Positions 33,543 to 42,222 of a stretch of 51,632 bases of DNA are shown piece after piece. Every line of letters begins with the position of its first letter. Position 1 is the stretch's first letter. The stretch covers positions 1 through 51,632 of the forward strand of contig JAJRQY010000097.1 in NCBI GenBank assembly GCA_024280015.1, written 5' to 3'. The DNA is from Actinomycetes bacterium. Its GTDB lineage: Bacteria > Actinomycetota > Acidimicrobiia > Acidimicrobiales > SZUA-35. Both the position numbers and the translations under genes were made by a program. The notes beneath the pieces were generated by a model. That model saw only the letters and a program-made list of their open reading frames with translations. It was not told the origin of the DNA and did not search any database.

Positions 33543-35431
33543 TGCAGCAAATGATGGCCATGTGGCCGCGCGACCGTGAATCGTTACAGGGAGCAAAGAT
33601 TGAGAAGGAAGCAGCGGCCCGGGTTTGGCGTTTCGCCGCTCCCTACCGAGGCATGGTGGTCGGTTTCCTCGTAGCCGTTGTTGGCCAGGCAGCCCTTGGC
33701 CTGGTTCCCCCAATCCTGTTCGGTCGAATATTGGACCGGGCAATTCCGGAATCGAATAAGGGGCTGCTCGGTATCTATGCCGCCTTCATTGTTGGTGCCT
33801 CGATCTTGCAAAGCGGCATGGCCCTCTTCGAACGTTGGTGGTCAGCCCAGATCGGCGAGGGTGTCATCTTCGATCTTCGCTCGGCCCTATTCGACCATGT
33901 GCAACGCCTTCCCATCGCCTTCTTCACTCGCACCCAAACTGGGACCCTGACCAATCGACTCAACGGTGACGTCATTGGCGCCCAGCGGGCGCTCACCAGC
34001 ACGTTGGGAACGGTTGTTGCCAGCACCATCACCCTGCTCACCACCCTGGCCGCCATGCTTATCCTCGAATGGCGCCTCACCATTTTGGCCGTCGTTCTCA
34101 CCCCTTTCTTTGTCATGCCCTACCGCAAGGTCGGCGCAGTTCAGCAGAAGATCACTCGAGACGGTATGGACCACAATGCGGTCATGAACTCGATGATGAC
34201 CGAGCGTTTCAATGTCTCGGGAGCCTTGCTGGTCAAGCTGTTTGGACGACAAGATGACGAGGCGGCAGAGTTCACCCACAGCGCGGCCGCGGTTCGAGAC
34301 ATTGGTATTCGCTCGGCCATGTTCACTCGTGGCTTCATGGTCATCCTTGGTCTGCTCGGCACCATTGGCACCGCCATGGTCTACGGGCTTGGTGGCTGGT
34401 TCGCCATTGATGGTTCGATCGCTCCCGGTGAGCTGGCGACCATGGGCCTTCTGGTTGGACGCATCTATCAGCCCCTGACCGGACTAACCAACGCTCGCAT
34501 CGATGTGCTCACCGCTCTGGTTAGCTTCGATCGGGTGTTCGAGGTCCTGGACAGTCCCTCGCCCCTCCAGGACCAACCAGGCGCCCATGTTCTAAGCAGC
34601 CCTCGGGGCCAGCTGGAGTTTGACCAGGTCAGTTTCCGCTACCCCCTCTCGACCGAGACCATCATTCCCTCGCTAGAAACGCCAAGCTCAACGATCTCCG
34701 ATGAAGACCTGGCTCCAACCATGCAGAACCTGAGCTTCACTATTGAGCCGGGCCAGATGTTCGCTTTGGTTGGGCCATCTGGAGCGGGCAAGACAACAAT
34801 CACCAACCTGGTCCCTCGGCTTTATGACGTCACCGAAGGGGCAGTGAAGGTCGACGGGTTCGATGTTCGATCACTGACCCAGGAATCGTTACGAAAATCT
34901 ATTGGTGTTGTGGTTCAGGACCCGCATCTCTTCCACGTCTCTATTGCCGAGAACCTGCGCTACGCCAAGCCCGATGCCACCGACGGCGAACTGATCGCAG
35001 CCTGTAAGGCAGCGCAGATTCATGATGCCATCTCGCGCTTGCCCGGTGCCTATGACACGGTGGTTGGTGAGCGCGGCTATCGCTTCTCTGGCGGAGAGAA
35101 GCAGCGTCTGTCCATTGCCAGGATGTTGTTGAAGGATCCGGCCATCGTGATTCTGGATGAGGCAACCAGCCACCTTGATTCGGAGAATGAAGCCTTGGTG
35201 CAAGACGCCCTGGCTCAGGCCCTGTCCGGTCGTTCAGCCCTGGTGATTGCCCACCGCTTGTCCACCATTGCCGATGCCGACCAGATCCTGGTTCTAGATG
35301 AGGGCCAGCTGGTCGAGCGAGGCAAGCACACTGAACTCTTGGCCAATGAGGGCCTCTATGCCGACCTGTATCACCGACTTGTGCGAGCAGATGAAGAGAT
35401 CGAAGAGGTCGAAGAGGTCGAGATCACCTAG
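33542..35431 (+). CDS. ABC exporter (fused membrane and ATPase domains)
   Basis: 629 aa half-transporter of the MsbA/MDR type. Six membrane helices occupy residues ~30-310 (VVGFLVAVVGQAALGLVPPI, LLTTLAAMLILEWRLTILAV and others). The ATPase domain shows GPSGAGKTT, SGGEKQRLSIARMLL, IVILDEATSHLDSE and the H-loop VIAHRLSTI. It ends in a Glu/Val-rich tail of repeated EEVEEVE. It should act as a homodimer or with an unlinked partner; substrate unknown. ATG 33542 is chosen for its position just after a -10-like hexamer. Confidence 0.9.
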   Translation: MQQMMAMWPRDRESLQGAKIEKEAAARVWRFAAPYRGMVVGFLVAVVGQAALGLVPPILFGRILDRAIPESNKGLLGIYAAFIVGASILQSGMALFERWWSAQIGEGVIFDLRSALFDHVQRLPIAFFTRTQTGTLTNRLNGDVIGAQRALTSTLGTVVASTITLLTTLAAMLILEWRLTILAVVLTPFFVMPYRKVGAVQQKITRDGMDHNAVMNSMMTERFNVSGALLVKLFGRQDDEAAEFTHSAAAVRDIGIRSAMFTRGFMVILGLLGTIGTAMVYGLGGWFAIDGSIAPGELATMGLLVGRIYQPLTGLTNARIDVLTALVSFDRVFEVLDSPSPLQDQPGAHVLSSPRGQLEFDQVSFRYPLSTETIIPSLETPSSTISDEDLAPTMQNLSFTIEPGQMFALVGPSGAGKTTITNLVPRLYDVTEGAVKVDGFDVRSLTQESLRKSIGVVVQDPHLFHVSIAENLRYAKPDATDGELIAACKAAQIHDAISRLPGAYDTVVGERGYRFSGGEKQRLSIARMLLKDPAIVILDEATSHLDSENEALVQDALAQALSGRSALVIAHRLSTIADADQILVLDEGQLVERGKHTELLANEGLYADLYHRLVRADEEIEEVEEVEIT

Positions 35432-35472
35432 ATGAGGCCGATGAGATAGAGCGTCGGAATAGTCTCTGGCCG

Positions 35473-36174
35473 CTAGGAACTGCTGCAGGAGCTTCGGGTC
35501 GAACAGCTGCTGGACCCAGCGCCAACGACCGGACCGCAGCAATTCTCGCCTCGCCAGGCTTCGCGTCCTTCGCGCGCAGCCACCGCAGCGATGATGAGCC
35601 CGGCAACTGGATCAGCCCACCACCAACCCAGTGTGGCGTTGGCGACCAGGCCAACAAGTAGGACGGCGGAGAGCGAGGTACACAGCCAGGTTTGTGCACT
35701 ATCAGCGACAACGGTTGCTGACGACATTGCCTTGCCAACCCGCCGCTTGGTCAAGGCCAAGGCGGGCATGACAATCAGGGAAACGATGGCCAGCACGATT
35801 CCAGTCGTTGACTCCTCGGGCTGAACCTGACCGATGAGGGTGATGACCGAGGTGAGGGTGACCCAGATTGCCAGGGCGAAGAATGACAAGGCAATCATCT
35901 TGAGGGCTCGTTCTTCTCGCTCCTCTGATACGTCGGACCGCAGTTGCCAGAGGACCACCAGGGCAGAGGACACTTCGATGAGGGAGTCCAGACCAAAACC
36001 AATGAGCGCAGTTGAACCAGCCGATTGTCCCGCGAAGAGGGCAACACCAGCTTCGACCAGGTACCAAGCAACAGTCAGCCAGGCCAAGCCGATCGCAGTT
36101 CTAGCCAACCTTGAGGCGGCCTCCGGTTGGGTGGTACGAATTTGAGGTTCAAGTGATCGGTCAGCGAGATCCAT
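35473..36174 (-). CDS. Cation-efflux family membrane protein (CDF-like, short form)
   Basis: 233 aa with five or six membrane helices. GFGLDSLIEVSSA and VADSAQTWLCTSLSA resemble the metal-binding HxxxD/DxxxD-type pairs of CDF transporters, and WWWADPVAGLIIA is typical of the short actinobacterial members. The cytoplasmic C-terminal domain is absent; the tail is a Cys/Ser-rich run after REAWRGENCC. It is divergent from the alpha/beta-hydrolase gene. Metal specificity unknown. Confidence 0.75.
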   Translation of the reverse strand: MDLADRSLEPQIRTTQPEAASRLARTAIGLAWLTVAWYLVEAGVALFAGQSAGSTALIGFGLDSLIEVSSALVVLWQLRSDVSEEREERALKMIALSFFALAIWVTLTSVITLIGQVQPEESTTGIVLAIVSLIVMPALALTKRRVGKAMSSATVVADSAQTWLCTSLSAVLLVGLVANATLGWWWADPVAGLIIAAVAAREGREAWRGENCCGPVVGAGSSSCSTRSSCSSS

Positions 36175-36186
36175 AGCGGGAATGAG

Positions 36187-36201
36187 TCTACGCTTGGAGA
36201 A
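36187..36201. promoter_or_regulatory. Overlapping divergent -10 hexamers
   Basis: On the + strand TACGCT (36189-36194) lies 6 nt before ATG 36201 of the hydrolase. On the minus strand TAGACT (complement of 36187-36192) lies 10 nt before ATG 36174 of the cation transporter. The two hexamers share four base pairs, so the promoters would exclude each other. No -35 consensus is clear. Confidence 0.4.
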
Positions 36202-37130
36202 TGGCTGCTGACCCGCGTTCGCGTACTGATCCTGTCCAGCTGCAGTGGCGAGAGATGAGCGGAGAGGATCGCCAACGAGAGTACTCGCCTAGTTCGGCCA
36301 TTGGTGGCGACTTTTCTCCCTTCATCGAGGCCTACGTCCAGGAGAGCGAGGCGGCTCGGGTGCTGTGTGCCCAAGCGGGCAATCATCTGACCGAGATTCG
36401 CTACGGCCCCGGAGAGTTTCAGACGATCGATCTGGTTATTCCCCATGATGCTGATGGCTCGACTCCCTTGCTGGTCTATATCCATGGTGGCTATTGGCAG
36501 CTCTTGTCCAAGCGTGAGTCATTCTTTGCCGCCACGGGATGTCTGGACCAGGGCCTGGCCTTCGCTGCGTTGGACTACACCCTGGCTCCCGCGGCCACCC
36601 TGGACGAGATTGTTGAGGAGTGTCGCGAAGCGCTGCGAAGCCTTGAGCGGGCGGCTGCTGACTATGGCTATGACCCGCATCGCATCTTCATTGCTGGGAG
36701 TTCAGCTGGTGGCCACCTCACCGCCATGATGGGCCTTGCGGGAATTGATCAGTCAGATGGCGGTCTTGGTTTTGCTCCTGCTGGTCTGATTTTGATCTCC
36801 GGGGTGTTCGAGCTGGAACCCCTCATTGGAACCACGGTGAATGATGCTGTCGGGTTGGACTTGGAAGCGGCTCGTCGCAACAGCCCAATGCTGGCCGATC
36901 TTGAGGGTTTACCTCCAAGCCTGCTGGCCTGGGGAGAAATTGAGACTGATGAATTCAAGCGACAAAGCAGGCTGATGGCTAACAAGCTGACCCTGGCTGG
37001 TGTTGATGCCAGCTTGTTGGAAGTGCCAGAACGCAACCACTTCGACATCGTGTTGGGTCTGTCCGATCCTCGGACCCTGCTGGGTGGCGCCTTCGCTGAC
37101 CTGGTGGCCGGTCAACCGATCGGTAGCTGA
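36201..37130 (+). CDS. Alpha/beta hydrolase, BD-FAE / arylformamidase-like
   Basis: 309 aa. HGGYW forms the oxyanion hole, GSSAGGH the nucleophile elbow, and a C-terminal HFD supplies the catalytic His (PERNHFDIV), with the acid in between (GEIETDEF). This layout matches kynurenine formamidase-like esterases of the BD-FAE family. Without neighbours of tryptophan breakdown the substrate stays open. ATG 36201 follows a -10-like hexamer by 6 nt. Confidence 0.85.
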   Translation: MAADPRSRTDPVQLQWREMSGEDRQREYSPSSAIGGDFSPFIEAYVQESEAARVLCAQAGNHLTEIRYGPGEFQTIDLVIPHDADGSTPLLVYIHGGYWQLLSKRESFFAATGCLDQGLAFAALDYTLAPAATLDEIVEECREALRSLERAAADYGYDPHRIFIAGSSAGGHLTAMMGLAGIDQSDGGLGFAPAGLILISGVFELEPLIGTTVNDAVGLDLEAARRNSPMLADLEGLPPSLLAWGEIETDEFKRQSRLMANKLTLAGVDASLLEVPERNHFDIVLGLSDPRTLLGGAFADLVAGQPIGS

Positions 37131-37252
37131 CCGGCGTCAGGTTTCGCGTCCCATCGGTAGTCGAGCTGCCGAGAAGCAGTGAGAAATACCTCGTATGGCC
37201 CGCCGGAGTCCACCAGGTCAACACCATCAAAGAGCAAGATTCCAATCTCCAT
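37112..37252 (-). pseudogene. Truncated DJ-1/PfpI family gene
   Basis: The frame from ATG 37252 begins MEIGILLFDGVDLVDSGG, the first strand and helix of a DJ-1/PfpI domain, but stops after ~46 residues, far short of the ~180-200 needed. Its 3' end overlaps the hydrolase gene tail to tail. It faces a GlxA-type gene whose protein also begins with a DJ-1 domain. A -10-like GATACT lies 7 nt before the ATG. A deletion that removed the rest is the simplest explanation. Confidence 0.6.
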
Positions 37253-37336
37253 GCCGTGCAGTATCCATCTCGCGATGGATGGCCGCAAGGACATGATTCA
37301 GTGGATTTAGGACATCGAATTTGTAACACTGTCCCC

Positions 37337-38308
37337 ATGGTCTGCCGGGTTGAGTTTGTGGTCTATGACAATATTTCGCTTCTTGACGTCGCTGGGCCGG
37401 CAGAAGTATTCGCTACGGCCAATCAACTAACGGACGAGAATCTCTACCAGATAGAGACGGCAGCCGTGGGTGGCTTGAAAGAAGTTCGGTCCGAATCCGG
37501 ACTCTGCCTTGGTGTTGATGCCGATCTTTCGTCGAAGCCCCCCTTCGACACCCTGATTGTGACCGGAGGACTCGGCTATGGACGGGCAATGCAAGATTTG
37601 TCCCTTCTCGGTTCGATCGGGGCGGCGGCCAACCAAGCTGAGCGAGTTGCTTCGGTCTGCACGGGAGCCTTTCTCCTCGCGGCAATCGGTCTGCTGGACG
37701 GGCGACGAGCGACGACCCATTGGGCCTACGCCGAGAAACTGGCGCGGCGGTTTCCCGAGGTCTCCGTGGTGGCCGATGAGATCTATGTGGTTGATGGCCC
37801 GATCATGACCGCCGCTGGTGTGGCCGCTGGAATAGATCTGGCTTTGGCCATGGTGCAAGATGACCACGGGGCTGATCTTGCTCGATCGGTTTCTCGCCGA
37901 ATGGTGGTCTATCTGCAACGTGTTGGTGGACAGTCCCAATTCAGCGAGCGGCATGTTGCACCAACACGCGAAGTAGAAGACTGCTTTGATCTTGCTCTGG
38001 CCCATGCCGTGAGCTATCCGCAGGACGATCTGAGTGTTCGTTCTTTGGCTGAGCGGGCGTCCATGAGTCGCCGCCACTTCAGTCGTGTCTTTCGTGAGCG
38101 AACTGGAACTACACCTGCTCGATGGATCGAACGAATCCGGGTCGACGCGGCGCGAGCGCTGTTGGAGCGAGGTGATGAAACAATGCCGTCGGTCGCCGCT
38201 GAGGCTGGGTTTGGGTCTGAACACACCATGCGCCAGGCGTTCCAGCGAGTCGTGGGAATGTCACCGTCCGACTATCGAGTCGTGCACCAGCCAACTCCTG
38301 ATCGCTAG
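37337..38308 (+). CDS. GlxA-family transcriptional regulator (DJ-1/PfpI + AraC HTH)
   Basis: 323 aa. Residues 1-175 form a DJ-1/PfpI domain (RVEFVVYDNISLLDVAGPAE) with the nucleophile-elbow Cys in ASVCTGAFLLAAIGLLDG. Residues ~220-320 carry two AraC-type helix-turn-helix motifs (LSVRSLAERASMSRRHFSRV and the MPSVAAEAGFGSEHTMRQAF segment). ATG 37337 matches the usual N-terminus; the upstream in-frame stretch does not. TAACAC lies 7 nt before it. Targets unknown; the divergent DJ-1 remnant may have been one. Confidence 0.88.
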   Translation: MVCRVEFVVYDNISLLDVAGPAEVFATANQLTDENLYQIETAAVGGLKEVRSESGLCLGVDADLSSKPPFDTLIVTGGLGYGRAMQDLSLLGSIGAAANQAERVASVCTGAFLLAAIGLLDGRRATTHWAYAEKLARRFPEVSVVADEIYVVDGPIMTAAGVAAGIDLALAMVQDDHGADLARSVSRRMVVYLQRVGGQSQFSERHVAPTREVEDCFDLALAHAVSYPQDDLSVRSLAERASMSRRHFSRVFRERTGTTPARWIERIRVDAARALLERGDETMPSVAAEAGFGSEHTMRQAFQRVVGMSPSDYRVVHQPTPDR

Positions 38309-39306
38309 CCAGTAACAGCGTCGGTCATCTCCACCCGACCAACAACAAGGCCATCCCAGTTCTGGATGGTTGAACTGGCCCACCTACCCAGTTGGGTGAC
38401 TTCCTCCTCGGTGATCAGATCGCAATGTTGAAGGAGCCGAACCAGTAGGGGGCTGAAGGCCCGACTGCCACCGTCGTCAATTTTGAGAGCCAAGCCTCGA
38501 TCGGCCCCGACCGCTCCAACGAAGTAGACACCCTCGGCCCCGATCTTGGCGAATAGTCTGCCTTTGCTGACCTTCAGCAGGTCGGTGCACAGCCGATCAA
38601 CTGATCCAGCAACAAGTTCGGGAAACTCCGTTGCCGCCGCGATGAAACGCTCGCAGGCCGTGGCTCGCGCCTGGCCAAGTAGATCGGGGTCGGGGTTTGC
38701 AACCCGAGCAATGCCTGTAGCCATCGCTCGCAGCGGGATACGAAAGGTCGGTGCACTGCAGCCATCGACGGCCACATTCACGGTTTCTGGATCAGCTCCG
38801 GTAATCCCAATCACCGCCTCACGGACGAGGGTTTGTACCTGACCAGTTGGATTGAGGTAGTCAGCAGGAGCGGCCCCGAGGTGCTGGGACACGGCCAGGA
38901 ATCCGGCATGTTTGCCCGAACAGTTGTGCAACACCCGGGTGGCCTTGTCTTCATAGGTTGAAGCGAATGGTGCTTGGGTCCCGCACTGCAAGACACTCTC
39001 ATCAAGGCCAATCAGCTCCAGTGTTTTGCTCACCGCCCGATCATGCTGGGGCTCGCCGGAATGAGAGGCGATAGCAGTCGCGATCGACTCGATCGGCAAA
39101 TCAAAGGCGTCGGCCGCGCCTGACTCGATCAGAGGTAGGGCTTGGAAACTCTTGGTGGAAGATCGGCCAAAGATTGGCTGTTCGGGGTCCCCGGCTCCGT
39201 CCAGAACCGTTCCTGAGGTATCAACCAACACCCATGCTCCGCGATGAATGGACTCCACATAGTCCTCACGCCAGTAGCGAGCCAAGACAGGGTTACTTTC
39301 GATCAT
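38305..39306 (-). CDS. Asparaginase of the Rhizobium etli (AnsA-like, PF06089) type
   Basis: 333 aa, the usual length. Family motifs are RSSTKSFQALPLI (catalytic Ser-Lys), ASHSGEPQH, NCSGKHAGFL and DGCSAPTF with a metal-binding Cys. The enzyme hydrolyses L-asparagine to aspartate and ammonia. ATG 39306 is preceded at 6 nt by TAGGCT, giving a probable leaderless mRNA. The 3' end touches the GlxA gene tail to tail (4-nt overlap). Confidence 0.88.
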   Translation of the reverse strand: MIESNPVLARYWREDYVESIHRGAWVLVDTSGTVLDGAGDPEQPIFGRSSTKSFQALPLIESGAADAFDLPIESIATAIASHSGEPQHDRAVSKTLELIGLDESVLQCGTQAPFASTYEDKATRVLHNCSGKHAGFLAVSQHLGAAPADYLNPTGQVQTLVREAVIGITGADPETVNVAVDGCSAPTFRIPLRAMATGIARVANPDPDLLGQARATACERFIAAATEFPELVAGSVDRLCTDLLKVSKGRLFAKIGAEGVYFVGAVGADRGLALKIDDGGSRAFSPLLVRLLQHCDLITEEEVTQLGRWASSTIQNWDGLVVGRVEMTDAVTG

Positions 39307-39318
39307 GTCTGGAGCCTA
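39304..39318 (-). promoter_or_regulatory. Leaderless -10 for asparaginase
   Basis: On the minus strand TAGGCT (complement of 39313-39318) is followed by 6 nt and the ATG at 39306. No ribosome-binding site is present. The same TAGGCT-N6/7-ATG arrangement precedes the exonuclease and TldD genes. Confidence 0.5.
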
Positions 39319-39359
39319 TGGGTCACTGAGTTGCCGATGGTGCCTCAATCACCGATGAT

Positions 39360-40757
39360 GTGTCGGTGGCTGAACTGAACGAACTGACCGCGGTTGAACA
39401 ACGGGCGATGCTTGGGCGCAAGGAGGTTTCGGCCCGAGAGCTTTTGAACGCCCACCTTGCGCAGATTCACGCCGTCAATGGCGAGGTCAATGCCGTTGTT
39501 GCGCTGGATGCCGAGGTGGCCCAGACGAAAGCTGACGCGGTCGACCAGATGATTTTTGATGGACAAACCCCTGGACCACTGGCCGGTCTTGTCACTGCGC
39601 ACAAGGATTTGGAACTCACCAAGGATTTTCCAACCACCTTCGGGTCACCGTTGTTTGAGAACAATCGACCGACAACAAACTCAATCCTGGTGCAACGCAT
39701 GGCTGATGCCGGCGCCGTTGCCTTGGGCAAGACCAATGTCCCCGAGTTCGGCGCCGGGTCCCACTCCTTCAATCCGGTCTATGGAACAACACTCAACCCC
39801 TATGACCGGACTCGCTCGGCTGGTGGTTCCTCCGGCGGTGCCGCCGTCGCCCTCGCTTCCAACATGGTGGCCATTGCCGATGGCAGTGACATGGGAGGCT
39901 CCCTGCGAAACCCCGCGGCGTGGAACAATGTGGTCGGATTCCGCAACTCTCCTCGCATGGTTCCCAGTGCTGATGGTGACTGGTCAATCTTGGGCATCCA
40001 AGGGGCGATGGGTCGTACCGTTGATGACCTCGTTCTTTTGCTCAAGGTGATTGGCCAACCCCACCTTGCTGATCCACTAAGTCGACCGCTTGAGCTTCCG
40101 GACAAGATCCCTCCCGTGGATCACCCACTTCGCGTCGCCGTCTCACCCGATCTGGGAGGCTTGCCTATTGAGGCTGATGTTCGGGCCGTGCTGGACACCA
40201 TGTATGCCGTGGTAGAAGACCTTGGCTGGCAGGTGCAAGAAGCCGAGCCCAACATGTCTCGAGCCGATGAGTGTTTCGGAGTCTTGCGGTCCTTCGCCTT
40301 TGCTACCGGCCCATTGTCTTCTGCTGGTGAGTCGATCAAGGAGACCAAGGCCACCATTCAGGACGAGGTTGCGCGTGGTAGTCAACTGAGTGGCCAAGAA
40401 GTGGCCAAGGCTCAGGCTCAGCTCCTGAGGCTGTGGAAGAATTCGGTCCAGTTTTTCCAGAACTACGACATCATGTTGGCTCCCGTCACCCAACTCTCAC
40501 CCTTCGATGCCAAGCTTGAATACCCCGCCGTGGTCGACGGGCAAGAGTCTGAGCGCTATATCGACTGGATGCGTTCGTGCTGTCGGGTCACCACCATGGG
40601 TATGCCCGCACTGTCGCTGCCGGCGGGATTCACCGACGCTGGCCTGCCAGTCGGCGTCCAGATCATTGGTGGCCCGTGGCAAGACCTGATGGTGTTACGG
40701 GCAGCCAAGGCCATCGAGGCCGTGACCAATCACTGGCAACGCCGCCCCACCTTCTAG
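39360..40757 (+). CDS. Amidase (amidase signature family)
   Basis: 465 aa. The Ser-cisSer-Lys triad is in place: Lys in TAHKDLELTKDF, cis-Ser in GGSSGGAAVA and the nucleophile Ser in DGSDMGGSLRNPA. The C-terminal QIIGGPWQDLMVL is typical. It hydrolyses small amides; it is not GatA because the partner genes and tRNA-binding tail are lacking. GTG 39360 is the best start, with GTG 39366 possible. Its TAG stop lies inside the -10-like hexamer of the next gene. Confidence 0.88.
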   Translation: MSVAELNELTAVEQRAMLGRKEVSARELLNAHLAQIHAVNGEVNAVVALDAEVAQTKADAVDQMIFDGQTPGPLAGLVTAHKDLELTKDFPTTFGSPLFENNRPTTNSILVQRMADAGAVALGKTNVPEFGAGSHSFNPVYGTTLNPYDRTRSAGGSSGGAAVALASNMVAIADGSDMGGSLRNPAAWNNVVGFRNSPRMVPSADGDWSILGIQGAMGRTVDDLVLLLKVIGQPHLADPLSRPLELPDKIPPVDHPLRVAVSPDLGGLPIEADVRAVLDTMYAVVEDLGWQVQEAEPNMSRADECFGVLRSFAFATGPLSSAGESIKETKATIQDEVARGSQLSGQEVAKAQAQLLRLWKNSVQFFQNYDIMLAPVTQLSPFDAKLEYPAVVDGQESERYIDWMRSCCRVTTMGMPALSLPAGFTDAGLPVGVQIIGGPWQDLMVLRAAKAIEAVTNHWQRRPTF

Positions 40758-40768
40758 GCTCTGGGTCA
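40755..40768 (+). promoter_or_regulatory. Candidate leaderless -10 for tldD inside the amidase stop
   Basis: TAGGCT (40755-40760) begins with the amidase TAG stop codon and lies 7 nt before ATG 40768. This would allow separate leaderless expression of the TldD/TldE pair. Confidence 0.4.
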
Positions 40769-42222
40769 TGACCATGACCCAACCATCGACCATCGAGATG
40801 CTCGAGCCGCGTCTTCGAGATGCCCTCCCCAGTGATGTGAGCTATGCCTCCATCCGTCTCGTTGATGAGGCCGCGGAGTACCTCACGGTGCGCCAAGACC
40901 AGTTGGAACCCCTCCAAACCGTGACCGACACTGGTGTGATGGTCTCCATCTGGGACGGTGGCGGGCTCGGCTATGCCGCTACCAACAACCTCAGCCCCGA
41001 AGGCCTGGCGGCTGCGGTGGCGAAGGCTCGTCATTGGGCGAAGGCCACAGCAGATCGGTCAATCCTGAGCGAGCCACCGCTCAGTCACCCGGTTGGCGAG
41101 TACACCTCACCGGTCGAGGTTTCCTGGGACTCCATGTCCTTGGCCGATCGTATTGACTTACTCCAGCAGCAGTCCCGCCTGCTCGGTGGTGATAATCGCA
41201 TCGTTGATTGGGAAGCTGGACTGGTCCGTCGAGATGTTGACACCCTCCTGCTCACCTCGGGTGGCGGACGTGTCGAGCAACGCTTCCGCTTTGTGTATCC
41301 CAACCTCCGAGCTACGGCCAACGAAGGATCTAACACCCAAACCCGAACCTTTGGCAGTGGTGCCTACTGTGGACAGGGCGGCATTGAAGTCCTTGCCCGC
41401 TTTGGCTTTGGCGACAGCGCCTCAACCGTTGCCGCCCAGGCAGTCGAATTGCTGGACGCTCCCAACTGCCCAACCGGAACCATGGATGTGCTGCTGGCCC
41501 CGGACCAGATGGTGTTGCAAATCCACGAATCAATTGGTCACCCCTTGGAACTGGACCGGATCCTTGGTGATGAACGAAACTATGCTGGAACGACCTTTGT
41601 GAAGCCGGACATGTTTGGTTCCTACCAATACGGATCGGACCTGCTCAACGTCACCTTCGACCCCACCGTCTCTGGTCAGCTGGCCAGCTACGGCTTCGAT
41701 GACGATGGCTCACCAGCGACCAAAGAGTTCCTGATCAAGGACGGGATCCTGGTCCGCCCCCTAGGTGCCGCCGTGTCCCAAGAGCGAGCAGGCATGGACG
41801 GCGTCGCCAACGCCAGGGCCAATAGTTGGAACCGGCCACCGATCGATCGCATGGCCAACCTCAATGTCGAAGCTGGCACATCAACCGAAGCCGAACTGAT
41901 TGCCAGTGTCGAACGCGGCGTCTACTTCCACACCAACAACTCATGGTCAATTGACGACAGCCGAAACAAGTTCCAGTTCGGCTCGGAGTATGGACAGCTC
42001 ATTGAGGACGGTGAAATCACCGGCACGGTACGCAACCCGTCCTATCGAGGAATCTCGGCCACCTTCTGGCGCAACCTCAAGGGTGTAGGCAACCAAGAAA
42101 GTGTGATCGCCATGGGAACGCCAACCTGTGGCAAGGGTGAACTCAACCAATCCATCGGAACGGGGCACGCATCACCAGCCTGCCTCTTCAGCAATGTCGC
42201 AGTCTTCGGAGGAGAAGCATGA
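40768..42222 (+). CDS. tldD: TldD-type metalloprotease subunit
   Basis: 484 aa. The zinc motif HESIGH (HExxxH type) is in MVLQIHESIGHPLELDRIL (part), matching TldD. Other family segments are GSGAYCGQGGIEV and the glycine-rich GMDGVANARANSWNRPP. TldD works with TldE to degrade unfolded peptides and to mature peptide toxins such as microcins. It overlaps the tldE gene as ATGA. ATG 40768 lies 7 nt after a -10-like hexamer. Confidence 0.92.
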   Translation: MTMTQPSTIEMLEPRLRDALPSDVSYASIRLVDEAAEYLTVRQDQLEPLQTVTDTGVMVSIWDGGGLGYAATNNLSPEGLAAAVAKARHWAKATADRSILSEPPLSHPVGEYTSPVEVSWDSMSLADRIDLLQQQSRLLGGDNRIVDWEAGLVRRDVDTLLLTSGGGRVEQRFRFVYPNLRATANEGSNTQTRTFGSGAYCGQGGIEVLARFGFGDSASTVAAQAVELLDAPNCPTGTMDVLLAPDQMVLQIHESIGHPLELDRILGDERNYAGTTFVKPDMFGSYQYGSDLLNVTFDPTVSGQLASYGFDDDGSPATKEFLIKDGILVRPLGAAVSQERAGMDGVANARANSWNRPPIDRMANLNVEAGTSTEAELIASVERGVYFHTNNSWSIDDSRNKFQFGSEYGQLIEDGEITGTVRNPSYRGISATFWRNLKGVGNQESVIAMGTPTCGKGELNQSIGTGHASPACLFSNVAVFGGEA

